Program-made: the position numbers and the translations under genes | The notes under the pieces: model-generated | Database searches by the model: none | The model's input: the letters and a program-made list of their open reading frames with translations, nothing else | What the model was told of the DNA's origin: nothing | In this document: positions 53,087 to 63,060 of the stretch, one piece after another | Position numbering within the stretch: position 1 is the first letter of the stretch | Layout: every line of letters starts with the position of its first letter | Source: Martensiomyces pterosporus | Taxonomy: Eukaryota > Kickxellomycota > Kickxellomycetes > Kickxellales > Kickxellaceae | Length of the DNA: 64,000 nt | Assembly: GCA_025201845.1 (NCBI GenBank) | Contig: MU603972.1 | Location: forward strand, 56,260-120,259 | Direction: 5' to 3'

Positions 53087-56000
53087 GGCTAAAAAATGCG
53101 TGCGTATGCCAGTGGAGATAGTATAGCTGCCGATAGGCGGTACCGGTAGGTAGAAAAAGAGAGATAAAGTAAACAAGTGTGACAGAAGTAGAAGGAGAGA
53201 AAAGCGAAAGGAGCGACAAGAGGGGGGCTTGCATGCAATGAAGCAGAAGAGGAAGAGGGTGGGTGTTGGTTGGCTATATAGGCTCTGCGCCGGCCTTGCC
53301 TGTTGTCAGATATGCACACCCTAGGGAAATGTGAACAAGAAAATGGGATATTTTTTCTTTATTTGTATGGGTAGGTAGAGTGGAAAGGGGGTGGGTAGGG
53401 TCCCTGTTTGGCCTGCTTTGTTGTGGTTCAGCTCCTATGGCTTTGGCAAGTCCAGCACTGCCGCTGACTTGATGGCAACAATAAGGTCCAAGCAGCAAGC
53501 CAGCGCAAGCGTGTGTGCGTGTGCTCAGGCAAAAGCAAATAAAGCAGTGGATAAAAGAATCTGGATGTGCTAGCGGGAGTCTGGGAGAGTAGGCAGGGCA
53601 GGCAGGCGAGTGGGAGAAAGTGGGTTGGGCTGGTAAGGGAGGATTTGCTGCACCCGCCTAACCTTTTCTTATATGAGCAGAGCGCATCCCCCTGCCTGCT
53701 CTCTTTGCTCCCTCGCCTCCTGTCTCGCTGTAGGGCATTACCAATTAATTCATTAACACAGAACATGGTGCTGCTGGGCACAATTCTCTCCCCTCTCCCT
53801 CCCCGTAATCTACTCTGTTTCCGTACCTCCCCTCCCCACTGCAAACCACCCCCCACCCACCCTCCTTCCATTTTTGCTTGCCCTGCGTGCGAGTGTGACT
53901 CTGGCCACTACCGCCCACATGCAGCCCAAGTGATTCTTCAGCCCTGCTCCTTCCCCATCCACACACATTCAAGCCTTTCTCGCTGGGCTTTTGTTGTGAT
54001 TCGACATGGGTAATGAATACAGCTCACATGCCTCCCTGTCTCTTTCTCCTATCCCATTTACAATTCGTTTTGCTCTCATTGTTAGTGTAATGCCGCTGTA
54101 TGCGGAATATATATTTTTTATGACAAAGGCTGCTTTTTTGCAAGGAGAGACACGGGGAGGGGTGTGAAGAGGGGGAGGGCAGGGTGTGTGCAGACAAGGC
54201 TCAGCACACATACATACAATAAACAGTACGTTTTTGCTGTTCGGGTCAGTGTGGGATGCATACTGCACCGTCTTCCGTATATGAACCTCTTTTATCAAGT
54301 GCTTGTTTCTTGGTCAACACCGCTCTGCGCCTGGCCACAGCCTACGAGTGCATGAGTGTGGCTCTCATTGCACCCAATTGCACCAGCCTGTAGAAGGGCT
54401 CCAGCTACATGTTGGCCATCTGAGTATAGTGGAATGAGCGGTGCCTCAAGAAAGAGTGCGAAATGAGGCGTATGTGGTTTATTGTTTGCTTTGTTTGCAG
54501 GAGCTACATGCGTCTCTGGTGTTTGCGGCCCGCACCCGCACGCACCAGCATTCAACAGAATAGCTGAGCGCTTGCTGCCGCTGCTTGCGCTACTGACTCT
54601 GTCTGTAGCAAGTAGGCAGCGCTGGTACATGTAGGGCAGACGCTCCTGAATAAATCATCGGCGGAGAAAAGGAGCAACGGCGGCCGCGGCGGTTAGATGA
54701 TGTGCATAGAATAGCCACGCCGCTCTCGCCTTCATTTTTCGTCACATTCTGCTCATCGAAGCATCGAGCTTCAAACCTGGATTTGGGGCATAATATCACC
54801 GAGGTTGCAAAATAGTGAATAGGATCCCTTCCATTTGCTTTGCAGAATCAACAAACCACCGAAACTCTTTGAGACAATTTAGATGCAAAGACGAACAAAA
54901 ACCCAGCCATGTCCCTCAGCTCCCCTCCCCATCCATTCTCCTCCATGGAATTCAACCAAACTTTGTGCGAGTGCGAACAGGACAGCAGCCGTTTTTCACT
55001 CAGCTAGCGCTATCCTCGCTGCCTTTGTCCGTGCTGCTGGCTATTTCATTGTTGGACGCTGCTATTCAACTGAGGGGTGTGTGCGAGTCAAAATGAATGG
55101 CGAGGCAGCTCAGATCAAATAGACCCTTGGTAACTATCATGTCCAGCAGCTGTGGTAGGGAGCCGACCTTTGATCATCACAGGTGCGAGCATGGACCTTT
55201 TGGCATTTGAGTGCTTTGCGATGATTCCCATGGTTGCATTCACTCGCTCTAGTAGAAATGTCACACCTGTGCCGGTTTTGGGGATATGTATTCTCTGCTG
55301 AGGAGTGTGAGTGGAGTGGAGCGGCCAACGCAAGCAGCAGCAGCAGCAGCCAAGGCAATGCAAGCCTTCTTTTTTTGTTGTGCGCTCTGCATGCATGCAT
55401 TTGCCTATGCAAGAAAGTCTCATTATTTCTGAAAAATCCCTTTTATCCTCTCTTCGTCCGCCAAACCCGCCCTCGCTGCAGCACACACAAGGTCTACCTA
55501 ATTCAGATGCAACTCCCGTCTAGAGCATGTGTAGCTGAGGTATAAAAAAAATGAAGGAGCAAGGAGGGCTGTGTGGAATCCGTGCATCTGCTTTGTTTGC
55601 TTTTCGGAGCATGCAGAAATTGCATCTTGCTTGGTTCATTTTACGTTTTATTCCTTCCTTATCCCCCACTGCGCCTGCTCTTTCAGCCAGATTGTGCGCT
55701 CTTTTCCGCATGTACCCGTTGGCCCATGGCCGGATGTGAGTGGAATGTGCGTGGGGTGCATTACTCTGTGAAGACAAAGGTGCTATCACAGCATGCATAG
55801 GCGGCAGTAGAGCGTCTCTCTGTACGCTCTGTATGCTCGCCCATGTGCACAGCTCCCTCGGATGCAAGCAAAGAAGAGCGCCGATTGGGTGCGGATGGCT
55901 GCTACGAGCAACAACGCAGCTTCCCACCACGCACTGTGCTTTGCCAGCATCTTTTCTTCCACCACCTTCCGTCTTCCCAGCACCAACACCCCAAAAGCAC

Positions 56001-56264
56001 ACACACGAGTGCTAGTGGTAAAGAGGAGTTAAACAGCTTTCATTATCAGCGTAGTGTTGATGGCTAGACATGCAGGTATATGTAGAGCGCCGGGTCACCC
56101 ATGGCGTGCAGCCTGTCCGTGTCGGGATACCGGTGGGAGGGATGATGCGTAACCTTCGCTTTCTCTTGTTCAGCAGCAAGCGCGTGCACCCTAGCTCGTA
56201 TGCATTTCACACATGCTCGGTGTAGATGGCCAGGGGGACACACCCCCATTCCGCATTCCGGCAT
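53087..56264. other. Long stretch without a recognised gene
   Basis: 3.2 kb between the homeobox gene start and the GGCT-like gene stop. Part must be the homeobox promoter and leader. Frames here are short and rich in Ser, Cys, His and Pro. It has CT- and GGGT-rich patches (53370-53400, 53770-53880) and a short AGC run near 55335. I cannot support a gene. Confidence 0.5.
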
Positions 56265-57213
56265 TTAGCACCCCTTGCCAAACACAGATGCAAAGATGTA
56301 ATCATGGAGTAGCCACAGCAGCCTCTTCACCCACTCGCCATACACCGACACAACCCATGGCACCTTGGTCTTAAACACCAATGCGCTAATACTGCACACA
56401 AGCACGGGTAAGGTCAGCGGCAGTGCAATCGCCAGGAACACCCACTTTCCGATCCTCTGGCCGATTGTTTTCGCCCTGTACGGGGTGACCATCCTGAGTC
56501 TCTCAATATACTCGGGTGCGAGCCCATGCTCCACTGCTCCGTCCACGATGATCTTTTGGTACCGCACGGACGGATGGTATCCCGTTATGCAGTTGTCAGT
56601 GTCAATGAGCGATACGCCTGTGATGCGCTCGCCCTCATAGGTCTGGCACGGCACTTTGATGAGCTGGTAGCCAAAGTCGGGGCTGCCATTGCCGCCCTCT
56701 GTGTTGACTATGTGGTCCATCTCGCGCTGCGTGATCAGATGGGCGACGCAGTGGAGCGGGCTGCCAACCTGGCAGTCTGGCATCCGACCATCGGCGCTGT
56801 CCAGCAATGGCGCGCCATCAGTGGTGTGTCTGGATCCATTCGTGGGAGTAACTGGCTGGATCGTGCCAAACCCGGGCTCCAGGTAAGGAAACCCTGGCAT
56901 GTCGTATGTCAGCTGGTACCCGTGAACAATCACAGGGACCGACCTTTTGGGGAACACTTGGCGGCGTCCAGAGAGCACTTTGCTGCTCATGTTGGATCCA
57001 TACCCTAGAAAATGGTGCTTCGTACTTTGTTTGCCGCAAAAGGCAGTAATTAGAGTGTGCTGTAGATTGCTGCCTCTTCCGACAGCAGTATCGCCTTTGC
57101 CACGCATGTAACACCATTGGCTTACCTAGGTACCAAACCAGCTTGCTATCAGCACCGCTGGTTTTTACTCCTTGTGGAGCGGGTTCAGGACTATCGGATA
57201 TTCTAGGTGCCAT
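56265..57213 (-). CDS. Gamma-glutamylcyclotransferase-like protein with membrane helix, two exons
   Basis: Exon 1 is 57213-57126 and exon 2 is 57004-56265, joined over a 121-bp intron (GTAAGC...TTCTAG) into 275 residues. Splicing rebuilds the family signature WYLGYGSNM at residues 27-35, the gamma-glutamyl binding loop. Further family marks are GYQLTYDMPGFPYLEPGF, the catalytic acid at Glu132 in VNTEGG, and GYQLIKVPCQTYEG. GGCT enzymes release 5-oxoproline from gamma-glutamyl amino acids or peptides; the fungal GliK-type group acts on gliotoxin-like intermediates. Here the C-terminus adds a hydrophobic helix (about 217-240) and a short basic-aromatic tail, so the protein is probably membrane anchored. 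Substrate is unknown. Without splicing the signature is broken, which supports the intron. Confidence 0.85.
57005..57125 (-). other. Intron of the GGCT-like gene
   Basis: 121 bp, donor GTAAGC and acceptor TTCTAG on the minus strand, phase 1 on both sides. This is ordinary fungal intron size, in contrast to the kilobase introns of the CABLES-like gene. Confidence 0.85.
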
Positions 57214-57860
57214 TAGCTTGAGATAGAACTAGAACTGGTGACTGGCGAATGCGATGGGATGCTGGGCTCTGGCTTGGGGAAATGAAAAGTGGCGGGCCAT
57301 CATTGCCAACCTTGCCCATTTATACTCTCGAAAAGTTCAAGGCAGGCGTGGAAATCGCGGGCATGCTTTGGGCATGGTCTTGGCATTCCTGGCTGCGATA
57401 TAGAAACAGGGCGCCCCTGAAAGCGCGGCATGGTGTTCTTGTGCTTAGCACAGGCCCTTTCCTCCACGCAAGTGCAGCTAGTTCCTTTGCTGCTTACTAA
57501 TTTGCCGTGACACCGGCATCGATCAGCAGCTGTGGGGATTCGCTCGGATCCGTGTTTCTCAGAATCACCGTATCTACTGATCGGCCAGATCAGCGAATGC
57601 CAAGCTCTTGGGCAGCGAGCAGCAATCACACACTATCTGCCTGCAGGCTGCTTACACAAACCTCCACACACTCTACCTGCCTGTGACTGCTTATTCGCGC
57701 CTCTGCACGGTGCCCCTCTTCATTTTGGCATACGCATTTCTACATCCTTCATTCCCGTTCGCTCTGTGGCTGCATCTTGGCAGCTCGAATCGCACTCGCT
57801 CTACCGGCACGGATACGAGCAAAACGACAGAGAGAAACTGGCGGCTAAACACGGAAACAA
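57214..57860. other. Divergent intergenic region between the GGCT-like and carrier genes
   Basis: 647 bp between two start codons pointing away from each other, presumably both promoters. CT-rich on the plus strand from about 57650. No gene is seen. Confidence 0.5.
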
Positions 57861-59240
57861 ATGAACACTGGCCCGACGTTGCAGGCCAGCAGCACCATGA
57901 CTGAGGGTGGCAGCAGCAGCAGCAGCAGCAGCAATGCCAGCAATGACGATGCGCCACAGCAAGCAGGCACCCAGCTTACCGGAAAGCAGGCCGGAGCAGT
58001 AGGGGCAACCACGTCAGCAGTCCGTGGTTTACTTCTCCAGCCGCTGTATCTCTGGTACCGCACACCCTTAAAGCTCTTCCGGCCACTGCGGGTAGACTAT
58101 TTGGCCACAGCACGGGCGCTGCTTCCACAGCACATCCTTTCGCGGCGAATTAGCGTGCAGGGATCCACGCTGGGGATGATAGCAAATGCGGTCAAACAGC
58201 GGGGGTGGTCGTTCTTGCCCCGATACGTGATACAGCCCATGTTGGCCAACTGGATAGTCGGGTTCACCCTATTCACCACCTACACTGCGACCCTCCCTGC
58301 TGCGTATGCAAGGGCGTCCAGCCAGTACTCCATTAATAGCCGCGAGAGCCTGCCCTGGCATCCGCCGTTTATTGCAGGCGCGGCAGCGGGGCTGGCGCAA
58401 TCGGTCGTGGCTACGCCACTGGACTCTCTACGCGTGCGGTTCGAGGTAGAGGATATGGTCAGTGGACGGTACCACAGCTGGTGGAGCTTTGTCAAGGGCC
58501 AGCTGTCGGACGACGGGTGGCGGGGTCTGTACAAGGGGCTGAAGCTTACGATGGTCAAGGACGTGGCCGGGTACGCGGGATTCTTTGGGCTCTTTGAGTG
58601 GATCAAAAGCGAGACTATCGACTTGTATAGAGACCTGGTGCAGGTGGCGTGTACGGCAGAGATATTCGACTCTGACTCGGGTATCAACAGGCTGACGAGG
58701 GACCGCGTGAATGAGCTGCGTGGACTTCTAGATCAGGACCCCGAGAGGATTGAGCAGCAAGGGTGGATAATCCGCAACCCCATCATGGTCCTCCCTGTGC
58801 TTCTGCTGCCGCCGATCCTGGGCAAGCCCAGCTGTGTGTTGTTCGCGGGTGCGATTGCAGCCCTGGCGTACCAGGCTGTTGACTACCCGCTGGAGCAATT
58901 CCGCGCTCTTCTGTACGCTGAGGTTGCTAGTGGCGAGGTGATGAAGCAGACGGTGGCCAAGCATTTTCCTAACAGCGTGCTGCCCCACGGCGGGAAGGGC
59001 ATTGCAAAACCGCTGCCCGAAGGCAGGATCGTGGCCCAGATTACACCGTACAGGGTCGCATGGCGGGCGCTGAAGGATACGGCGGTCAGGGACTACCCGC
59101 ACCCGGTGAAGAGCGAGGCTTGGAAGAGCCTGTTGGCTGCTAGGTACTTGTATAGAGGATGGCTGGGCGTTGCGTTGAGGTCGATCCCGGCGGCGTCGGC
59201 TGGGCTGGTGGTGTACGAGATGCTCAAAAGCGCATTATAG
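57861..59240 (+). CDS. Mitochondrial-carrier-family protein, divergent
   Basis: Predicted 459-residue protein of the mitochondrial solute carrier fold. The clearest carrier motif is PLDSLRVRF (Pro186-x-Asp188-x-x-Arg191) after AAAGLAQSVVAT, followed by GWRGLYKGLKLTMVKDVAGYAGFFGLFEW, the normal even-numbered-helix pattern. A second weaker copy is DYPLEQFRALL with Glu for Asp (about residues 337-347), and a degenerate one is QPLYLWYRTPLKLFRP (about 60-75). An insert of about 50 residues separates the repeats, and the N-terminus has a poly-Ser run coded by an AGC repeat (57911-57935). The total is longer than classic 300-residue carriers and the motifs are partly lost, so it may be an atypical outer-membrane or non-transporting member. 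Substrate not predictable. Confidence 0.78.
   Translation: MNTGPTLQASSTMTEGGSSSSSSSNASNDDAPQQAGTQLTGKQAGAVGATTSAVRGLLLQPLYLWYRTPLKLFRPLRVDYLATARALLPQHILSRRISVQGSTLGMIANAVKQRGWSFLPRYVIQPMLANWIVGFTLFTTYTATLPAAYARASSQYSINSRESLPWHPPFIAGAAAGLAQSVVATPLDSLRVRFEVEDMVSGRYHSWWSFVKGQLSDDGWRGLYKGLKLTMVKDVAGYAGFFGLFEWIKSETIDLYRDLVQVACTAEIFDSDSGINRLTRDRVNELRGLLDQDPERIEQQGWIIRNPIMVLPVLLLPPILGKPSCVLFAGAIAALAYQAVDYPLEQFRALLYAEVASGEVMKQTVAKHFPNSVLPHGGKGIAKPLPEGRIVAQITPYRVAWRALKDTAVRDYPHPVKSEAWKSLLAARYLYRGWLGVALRSIPAASAGLVVYEMLKSAL
57911..57935 (+). repeat. AGC trinucleotide repeat coding poly-Ser
   Basis: An uninterrupted run of AGC/CAG units in the N-terminal coding part of the carrier-like gene, giving a seven-residue Ser run. 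Likely length-variable. Confidence 0.85.
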
Positions 59241-59542
59241 AGCACGCCACTCTAGCTATTTTGTTATATGTACCAACCTATTTTTCCACACGTATATCCT
59301 GTATATTCCATTCGCTCTACGCCGCATCGCTTGCTGCTCCCTGACACTTGTCCCCGGCGAGACAGCCGAGCCGCTGCTTGTTAAATGCATGCACCGCACG
59401 TGGCGCGGCCCCAAAATCACCCTGCCCCCAGCTGGCAGGGACCACGCCTTGAAGCACTATGGATGCGAAAATTTTACACAGGCCGACAATTATCGCAGGT
59501 GCCCTCTTTCCTCTCCTTTGTACGCCGGTAACAGCAAAGAGC
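59241..59542. other. Intergenic region before the HPM1-like gene
   Basis: 302 bp. The downstream gene's frame is open to an ATG at 59459, which I treat as leader. Nothing else is seen. Confidence 0.4.
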
Positions 59543-60685
59543 ATGTCGTTCAGGTTCAACTTTGGCGTCAGCGACGATGGCGAAAACATCACTGCAGCCA
59601 GCGTCTCCATGGCCGATCCCCACGCCACACATGATGCAGACGTGCAGGTAGACGAGGCAGGATCTGTAGCGCCATACACCCTGGTGCCACTTTCCATCCC
59701 CCGCGTGTCAGGCCTCGTGGTCGACGCCATCTACTACAACGAGCACAAGCTGTGGAAGCGGCAGATCGACGATGTGCAGTTCCAGCTGGCGCAGCAGGAC
59801 ACCATGGACGATGCCGAGCATGGTGAAAACAGCGTTATCCAGCAAGCCATGGCCAGCGGCAGCAATGCCTCGGACGTCATTAAGGGCGTGTATGAGGGCG
59901 GGCTGAAGACCTGGGAGTGCAGCATTGACTTGCTGAACTACCTGGTCGCCCACAGCACTGGAGACTCCCCCATGAGGCTGGCCAACTCCCGTGTGCTCGA
60001 GATCGGATGTGGCACGGCACTTCCCTCGCTGCATATCCTCAAGACAGAGCCGAGTGCCAAGGTGTGCATGCAGGACTACAACAAGGATGTGCTGGAGCTG
60101 GTGACCATCCCTAATGTCCTCGCCAACACCACGCTGCAGCCCGAGGACGGCACGGCTGGCGACAAGCTGTTCACGGAAGATGATACGGAGACCTGCGAGA
60201 TCGACGTTGATTTCAGACGCACCCACGTGCTGTTCGGCAACCAGACGGATCAGATCATCGGCCAGCGCGATGCGCCAGAGCTCACGTCTGAGGAAATGCA
60301 GGAGGCTGATTCCAAACTGCTCGCCCGGGGCGATGTCGCTAGCAGATGCGAGTTCGTTGCTGGCGATTGGACCAGGATCGAGGAGGAGGTGAGGAGGCAA
60401 GAAAGGGAGCACTCGTTTGACCTGGTGCTTACGAGCGAGACAATTTATGAGTCGACCAGTTACAGAAAGCTGCATGATCTGCTGGCCTGCGTGCTCGCCA
60501 AGCCTAATGAGGGCGGACGCGTGCCCATGGTGCTTGTGGCGGCAAAGTCCATTTACTTTGGGCTGACGGGCTCTGTGCTGTCGTTCAGCCAGTATGTGAG
60601 GAGCCGGGGCGTGTTTAACGCCGAGACTGTTTGGCAGAGCGGTGGAAGCATGAACAGGGAGATTCTGTGTCTCACTTGGGCGTGA
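59543..60685 (+). CDS. HPM1: Protein-histidine N-methyltransferase, METTL18/Hpm1-like
   Basis: Predicted 380-residue S-adenosylmethionine-dependent enzyme. The family methylates one histidine of ribosomal protein Rpl3 (uL3) and so tunes ribosome assembly and decoding. The N-terminus MSFRFNFG fits known Hpm1 starts, so I chose ATG 59543 over an in-frame ATG at 59459. The family hallmark GGLKTWECSIDLLNYL lies near residue 121, and SAM motif I is VLEIGCGTALPSL (about 152-164). Then come VCMQDYNKDVLELVTIPN and, after an insert, DLVLTSETIYESTSY, which corresponds to the family post-motif. The ending LCLTWA is also typical. A Rossmann-fold methyltransferase is certain; the METTL18 branch is highly likely. 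Confidence 0.9.
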   Translation: MSFRFNFGVSDDGENITAASVSMADPHATHDADVQVDEAGSVAPYTLVPLSIPRVSGLVVDAIYYNEHKLWKRQIDDVQFQLAQQDTMDDAEHGENSVIQQAMASGSNASDVIKGVYEGGLKTWECSIDLLNYLVAHSTGDSPMRLANSRVLEIGCGTALPSLHILKTEPSAKVCMQDYNKDVLELVTIPNVLANTTLQPEDGTAGDKLFTEDDTETCEIDVDFRRTHVLFGNQTDQIIGQRDAPELTSEEMQEADSKLLARGDVASRCEFVAGDWTRIEEEVRRQEREHSFDLVLTSETIYESTSYRKLHDLLACVLAKPNEGGRVPMVLVAAKSIYFGLTGSVLSFSQYVRSRGVFNAETVWQSGGSMNREILCLTWA

Positions 60686-61551
60686 TATCGCGCCGGTGTG
60701 CACTTTTCGCTCTCTAAAACCCGCCTCTCATTTCTGTGCCTGACTTGAATAAAAATGGAAATGCGGTTTCTACATCACTGTCCCTTGGGACGCGATTGTT
60801 GCAGGCTAAATCCGGGCCCTCGGGCCAAGCACCATATATTGCACCTCATATCTGGCACATTCAGTGCAGAAAAGCGAAAAATGGCCCTGCAGGTGTGCTG
60901 CTTTCTCGCTTTCTTCCCACAAATCCTTTTGCATTCATGGCGTCGGAATGTGCTTCACTGCTTGTGTTGTGTGAGGGGGAGAGGCAGACAGAAGCAGCTG
61001 TGTTTGCCGCCGTGCCAGAAGGTGTGGCAAAGCCGGGGCACGATGCTGCTGTCGGTATGCCGGAGACATATTACATATACAATGGGAAGTAACAATGCAG
61101 CATATGCAGACTCACGCTGCTTCCCCATTTCATGCCAGACCATGCTCCCTGGGCTTCCCAAACAGGGGACACGGAGGCGCTTGCATGGAAAGTGGGATAA
61201 GAATAGAGGTGTTGTTTACGCTTTATTGCTTTCGCCATATTTTGCTGGTCAGATGGGGATTTTTACCGCCAACCTTGAGGGCTTTTGAATGCACAGCAAG
61301 CCTCCTTCTACTCCAGGATGTGTGAGTGGAGGAAATGTGGTTCAACTGGGTTTGGGGCAGGGGCGAGGGGAGTGCCCTGGCTATACGCATTCGTTTATAA
61401 ACGAACGCAAGACACGGCAAGGGCTTGCGTCGCAAAATACAGCCTTTTGTCCTGCGCCCAACCACCCCTCTCTCAATATACTCTAGTTTACTGCACTCCT
61501 CCAGCCCTCCCGCGTTTCCTCCCACACTAGCGCGCGCGTAGTATTCGCAAC
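60686..61551. other. Intergenic region between HPM1 and the first PMP3 gene
   Basis: 866 bp with no recognised gene. The last 100 bp are pyrimidine-rich on the plus strand. The HPM1 poly(A) signal lies at 60748. Confidence 0.5.
60748..60753 (+). terminator. Polyadenylation signal AATAAA of the HPM1-like gene
   Basis: AATAAA begins 62 bp after the stop codon, at a normal distance. Confidence 0.45.
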
Positions 61552-62106
61552 ATGTATGGAATATCGTTGAGTAGAAACGACAGGTGGCTGCTTGTCCTTT
61601 CTGCCGTCCTTCCACCTCTCGCCACATACCTCAAGTTCGGCAAATCGCGGACACTTCGCCTCAACTGCCTCTTCACAGCATGCCTCTTCGTCCCGGGCAT
61701 CATCCACGCCATCTGGTCGGTCTGCTGCTACCCAGGCATCGTGTTCCGGGGCAATGTGGCTGAAGAAGGCAGCGACATGTTCGACGCCCGCGATGGGAGC
61801 GTGATCTGGGAGCTGCCCAGGGACCACTTCCGCAGCATCAGCAACTCGGTCCGCGTCCACGAAGCACAGAGTCTGACACTGAAGAGCGAGCCCATCCGCG
61901 CAAAGTCGCTGGCCGGGTCATCCTTGAAGTCGCACGCAACCACGACATCCACAGCAAATGGCGATCTGTATGTAGCACATGTGCATGGAAGCGCGCCTGT
62001 GCTTAACCCAAGCTACGGGTGGGACGCAGCAGCAGGCACGCAGCATTTGCCTGATCCTTGGGCACTGGGGTTGACTCGGCCACTCGAGAGCATAGCGATA
62101 CATTAG
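61552..62106 (+). CDS. PMP3/UPF0057 family membrane protein with long C-terminal extension
   Basis: Predicted 184-residue small membrane protein. The first 60 residues match the PMP3 (plasma membrane proteolipid 3, UPF0057) pattern: a first helix LLVLSAVLPPLATYLKFGKS, then a second helix ending in VPGIIHAIWSV. The family affects plasma-membrane potential and cation tolerance in yeast and plants. After the second helix there is a 120-residue polar, Ser/Thr-rich extension with no family counterpart in the classic 55-residue PMP3. The key first-helix acidic residue position (family D-I-L-L) is replaced by DRWLL. It is the first of three tandem PMP3-type genes on this strand. Confidence 0.87.
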   Translation: MYGISLSRNDRWLLVLSAVLPPLATYLKFGKSRTLRLNCLFTACLFVPGIIHAIWSVCCYPGIVFRGNVAEEGSDMFDARDGSVIWELPRDHFRSISNSVRVHEAQSLTLKSEPIRAKSLAGSSLKSHATTTSTANGDLYVAHVHGSAPVLNPSYGWDAAAGTQHLPDPWALGLTRPLESIAIH

Positions 62107-62449
62107 CATGTGCAATGGCCATGCCAGCATTGTGCAGACAAGCTCATCGCCTGGAGCAGGTGAGGAACCAAAGCAGGATTTGCGCCTGGGCAAACAAAAC
62201 ACCACCTTGCTTGCCGCAACAGACACGTGACGGGTGGACGATCTGGGCTTTAGGGAAGGAGAGCGCCAAGGCCTGCCAGCAAGGGCAGCAAGGGCAGAAA
62301 GGGCAGAAAGAGAGTGCCGCAACTTATATAATCCAGCTAGCCTGTCACCGCCGCTCCGTCTTGCTTGACACCAACCTTTCTCTCTTGCATTTCTGCTTTA
62401 TTCGTTTGTTGCTAGTACGCACTTTTCTATGCGTGTATTCAGGGGCAGA
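62107..62449. other. Intergenic region between the first and second PMP3 genes
   Basis: 343 bp with a short GGGCAG/A-type repeat (about 62284-62310) followed by a TATA-like box at 62324. No gene is seen. Confidence 0.5.
62324..62332 (+). promoter_or_regulatory. TATA-like box of the second PMP3 gene
   Basis: TTATATAAT lies about 118 bp upstream of the second PMP3 start codon, directly after a purine-rich repeat and before a CT-rich stretch. The element is a good TATA match; its use is inferred. Confidence 0.45.
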
Positions 62450-62662
62450 ATGACTCGTCGCAACCCAACTGACATCCTCTTGCTTATCCTCGCGGTGTTC
62501 TTTCCACCGCTGACTGCGTTCTTCAAGCGCGGCTTCGGCAGCGACCTGCTTATTAACATTGCGCTGACTATTCTGGGATTCCTGCCGGGGCTTCTGCATG
62601 CGTGGTACTTGGTGTTCGAGCATCCGTATGAGACCACCGGGTACGAGCAGCTCGAGAGCTAA
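62450..62662 (+). CDS. PMP3: PMP3/UPF0057 small membrane protein, canonical form
   Basis: Predicted 70-residue protein with two membrane helices. It fits the PMP3 signature throughout: DILLLILAVFFPPLTAFFKRG, then a DLLINIALTILGF helix ending LPGLLHAWYLV. The double proline of the first helix and the PG-x-x-HA motif of the second are intact. Its C-terminal tail is short. ATG 62450 is preferred; an in-frame ATG at 62429 would add seven residues. This is the most typical of the three tandem copies, and is probably the functional plasma-membrane PMP3 of the organism. Confidence 0.93.
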   Translation: MTRRNPTDILLLILAVFFPPLTAFFKRGFGSDLLINIALTILGFLPGLLHAWYLVFEHPYETTGYEQLES

Positions 62663-62699
62663 GTCTGTTTTCGTCCAGCGACTAGCAATCTCTTTCTCC

Positions 62700-62705
62700 A
62701 ATAAA
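62700..62705 (+). terminator. Polyadenylation signal AATAAA of the second PMP3 gene
   Basis: AATAAA starts 37 bp after the stop codon. Confidence 0.5.
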
Positions 62706-62987
62706 GTATAATACAACTTTGTATGCAGCTGACATACCCTGCACCCTGCAGTGAGACGTGGGCATGGGCGGGGGTTGGCCTCAATGGGTCGGCGCTAGGC
62801 ACTGAGCAGAGCAAGGTGCTTCAGCATACATGGCCATCGCCTATGCTGTGCTACAGCGACCTGCCGCAGTAAATGGCGGGTGGTGACGCAAGTGGTGGTG
62901 GACTAATATGCCAATACTGCTCGCGGCCTGCCTTTTGCCAGTGCGGCCCTGCTACACTCACAGTTCTTGGAAAAGGCTTGGCGGCAC

Positions 62988-63060
62988 CAGCACCAGCACC
63001 AGCACCAGCAATGCTGGCCTTCTAGGCCCCGCTGTTTACAGCAGCAGCAGCAGCAGCAGA
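62988..63060 (+). repeat. Two short trinucleotide repeat runs
   Basis: A CACCAG-type run at about 62988-63009 and an AGC run at about 63040-63060 lie 30 bp apart in a non-coding stretch. Probable microsatellites. Confidence 0.7.

Noticed and set aside
55520..56002. 160-residue open frame on the minus strand in the gap before the GGCT-like gene
   Set aside because: No hydrophobic core pattern or motif, with equally long frames on the other strand.
59459..59542. 28-residue N-terminal extension of the HPM1-like protein resembling a signal peptide
   Set aside because: Hydrophobic by chance (AGALFPLLC); the family enzyme acts in cytosol and nucleus and starts at the MSF motif, so this is treated as 5' leader.
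59708..60703. 331-residue open frame antisense to the HPM1-like gene
   Set aside because: Same codon-bias shadow effect; the sense frame carries the methyltransferase motifs.
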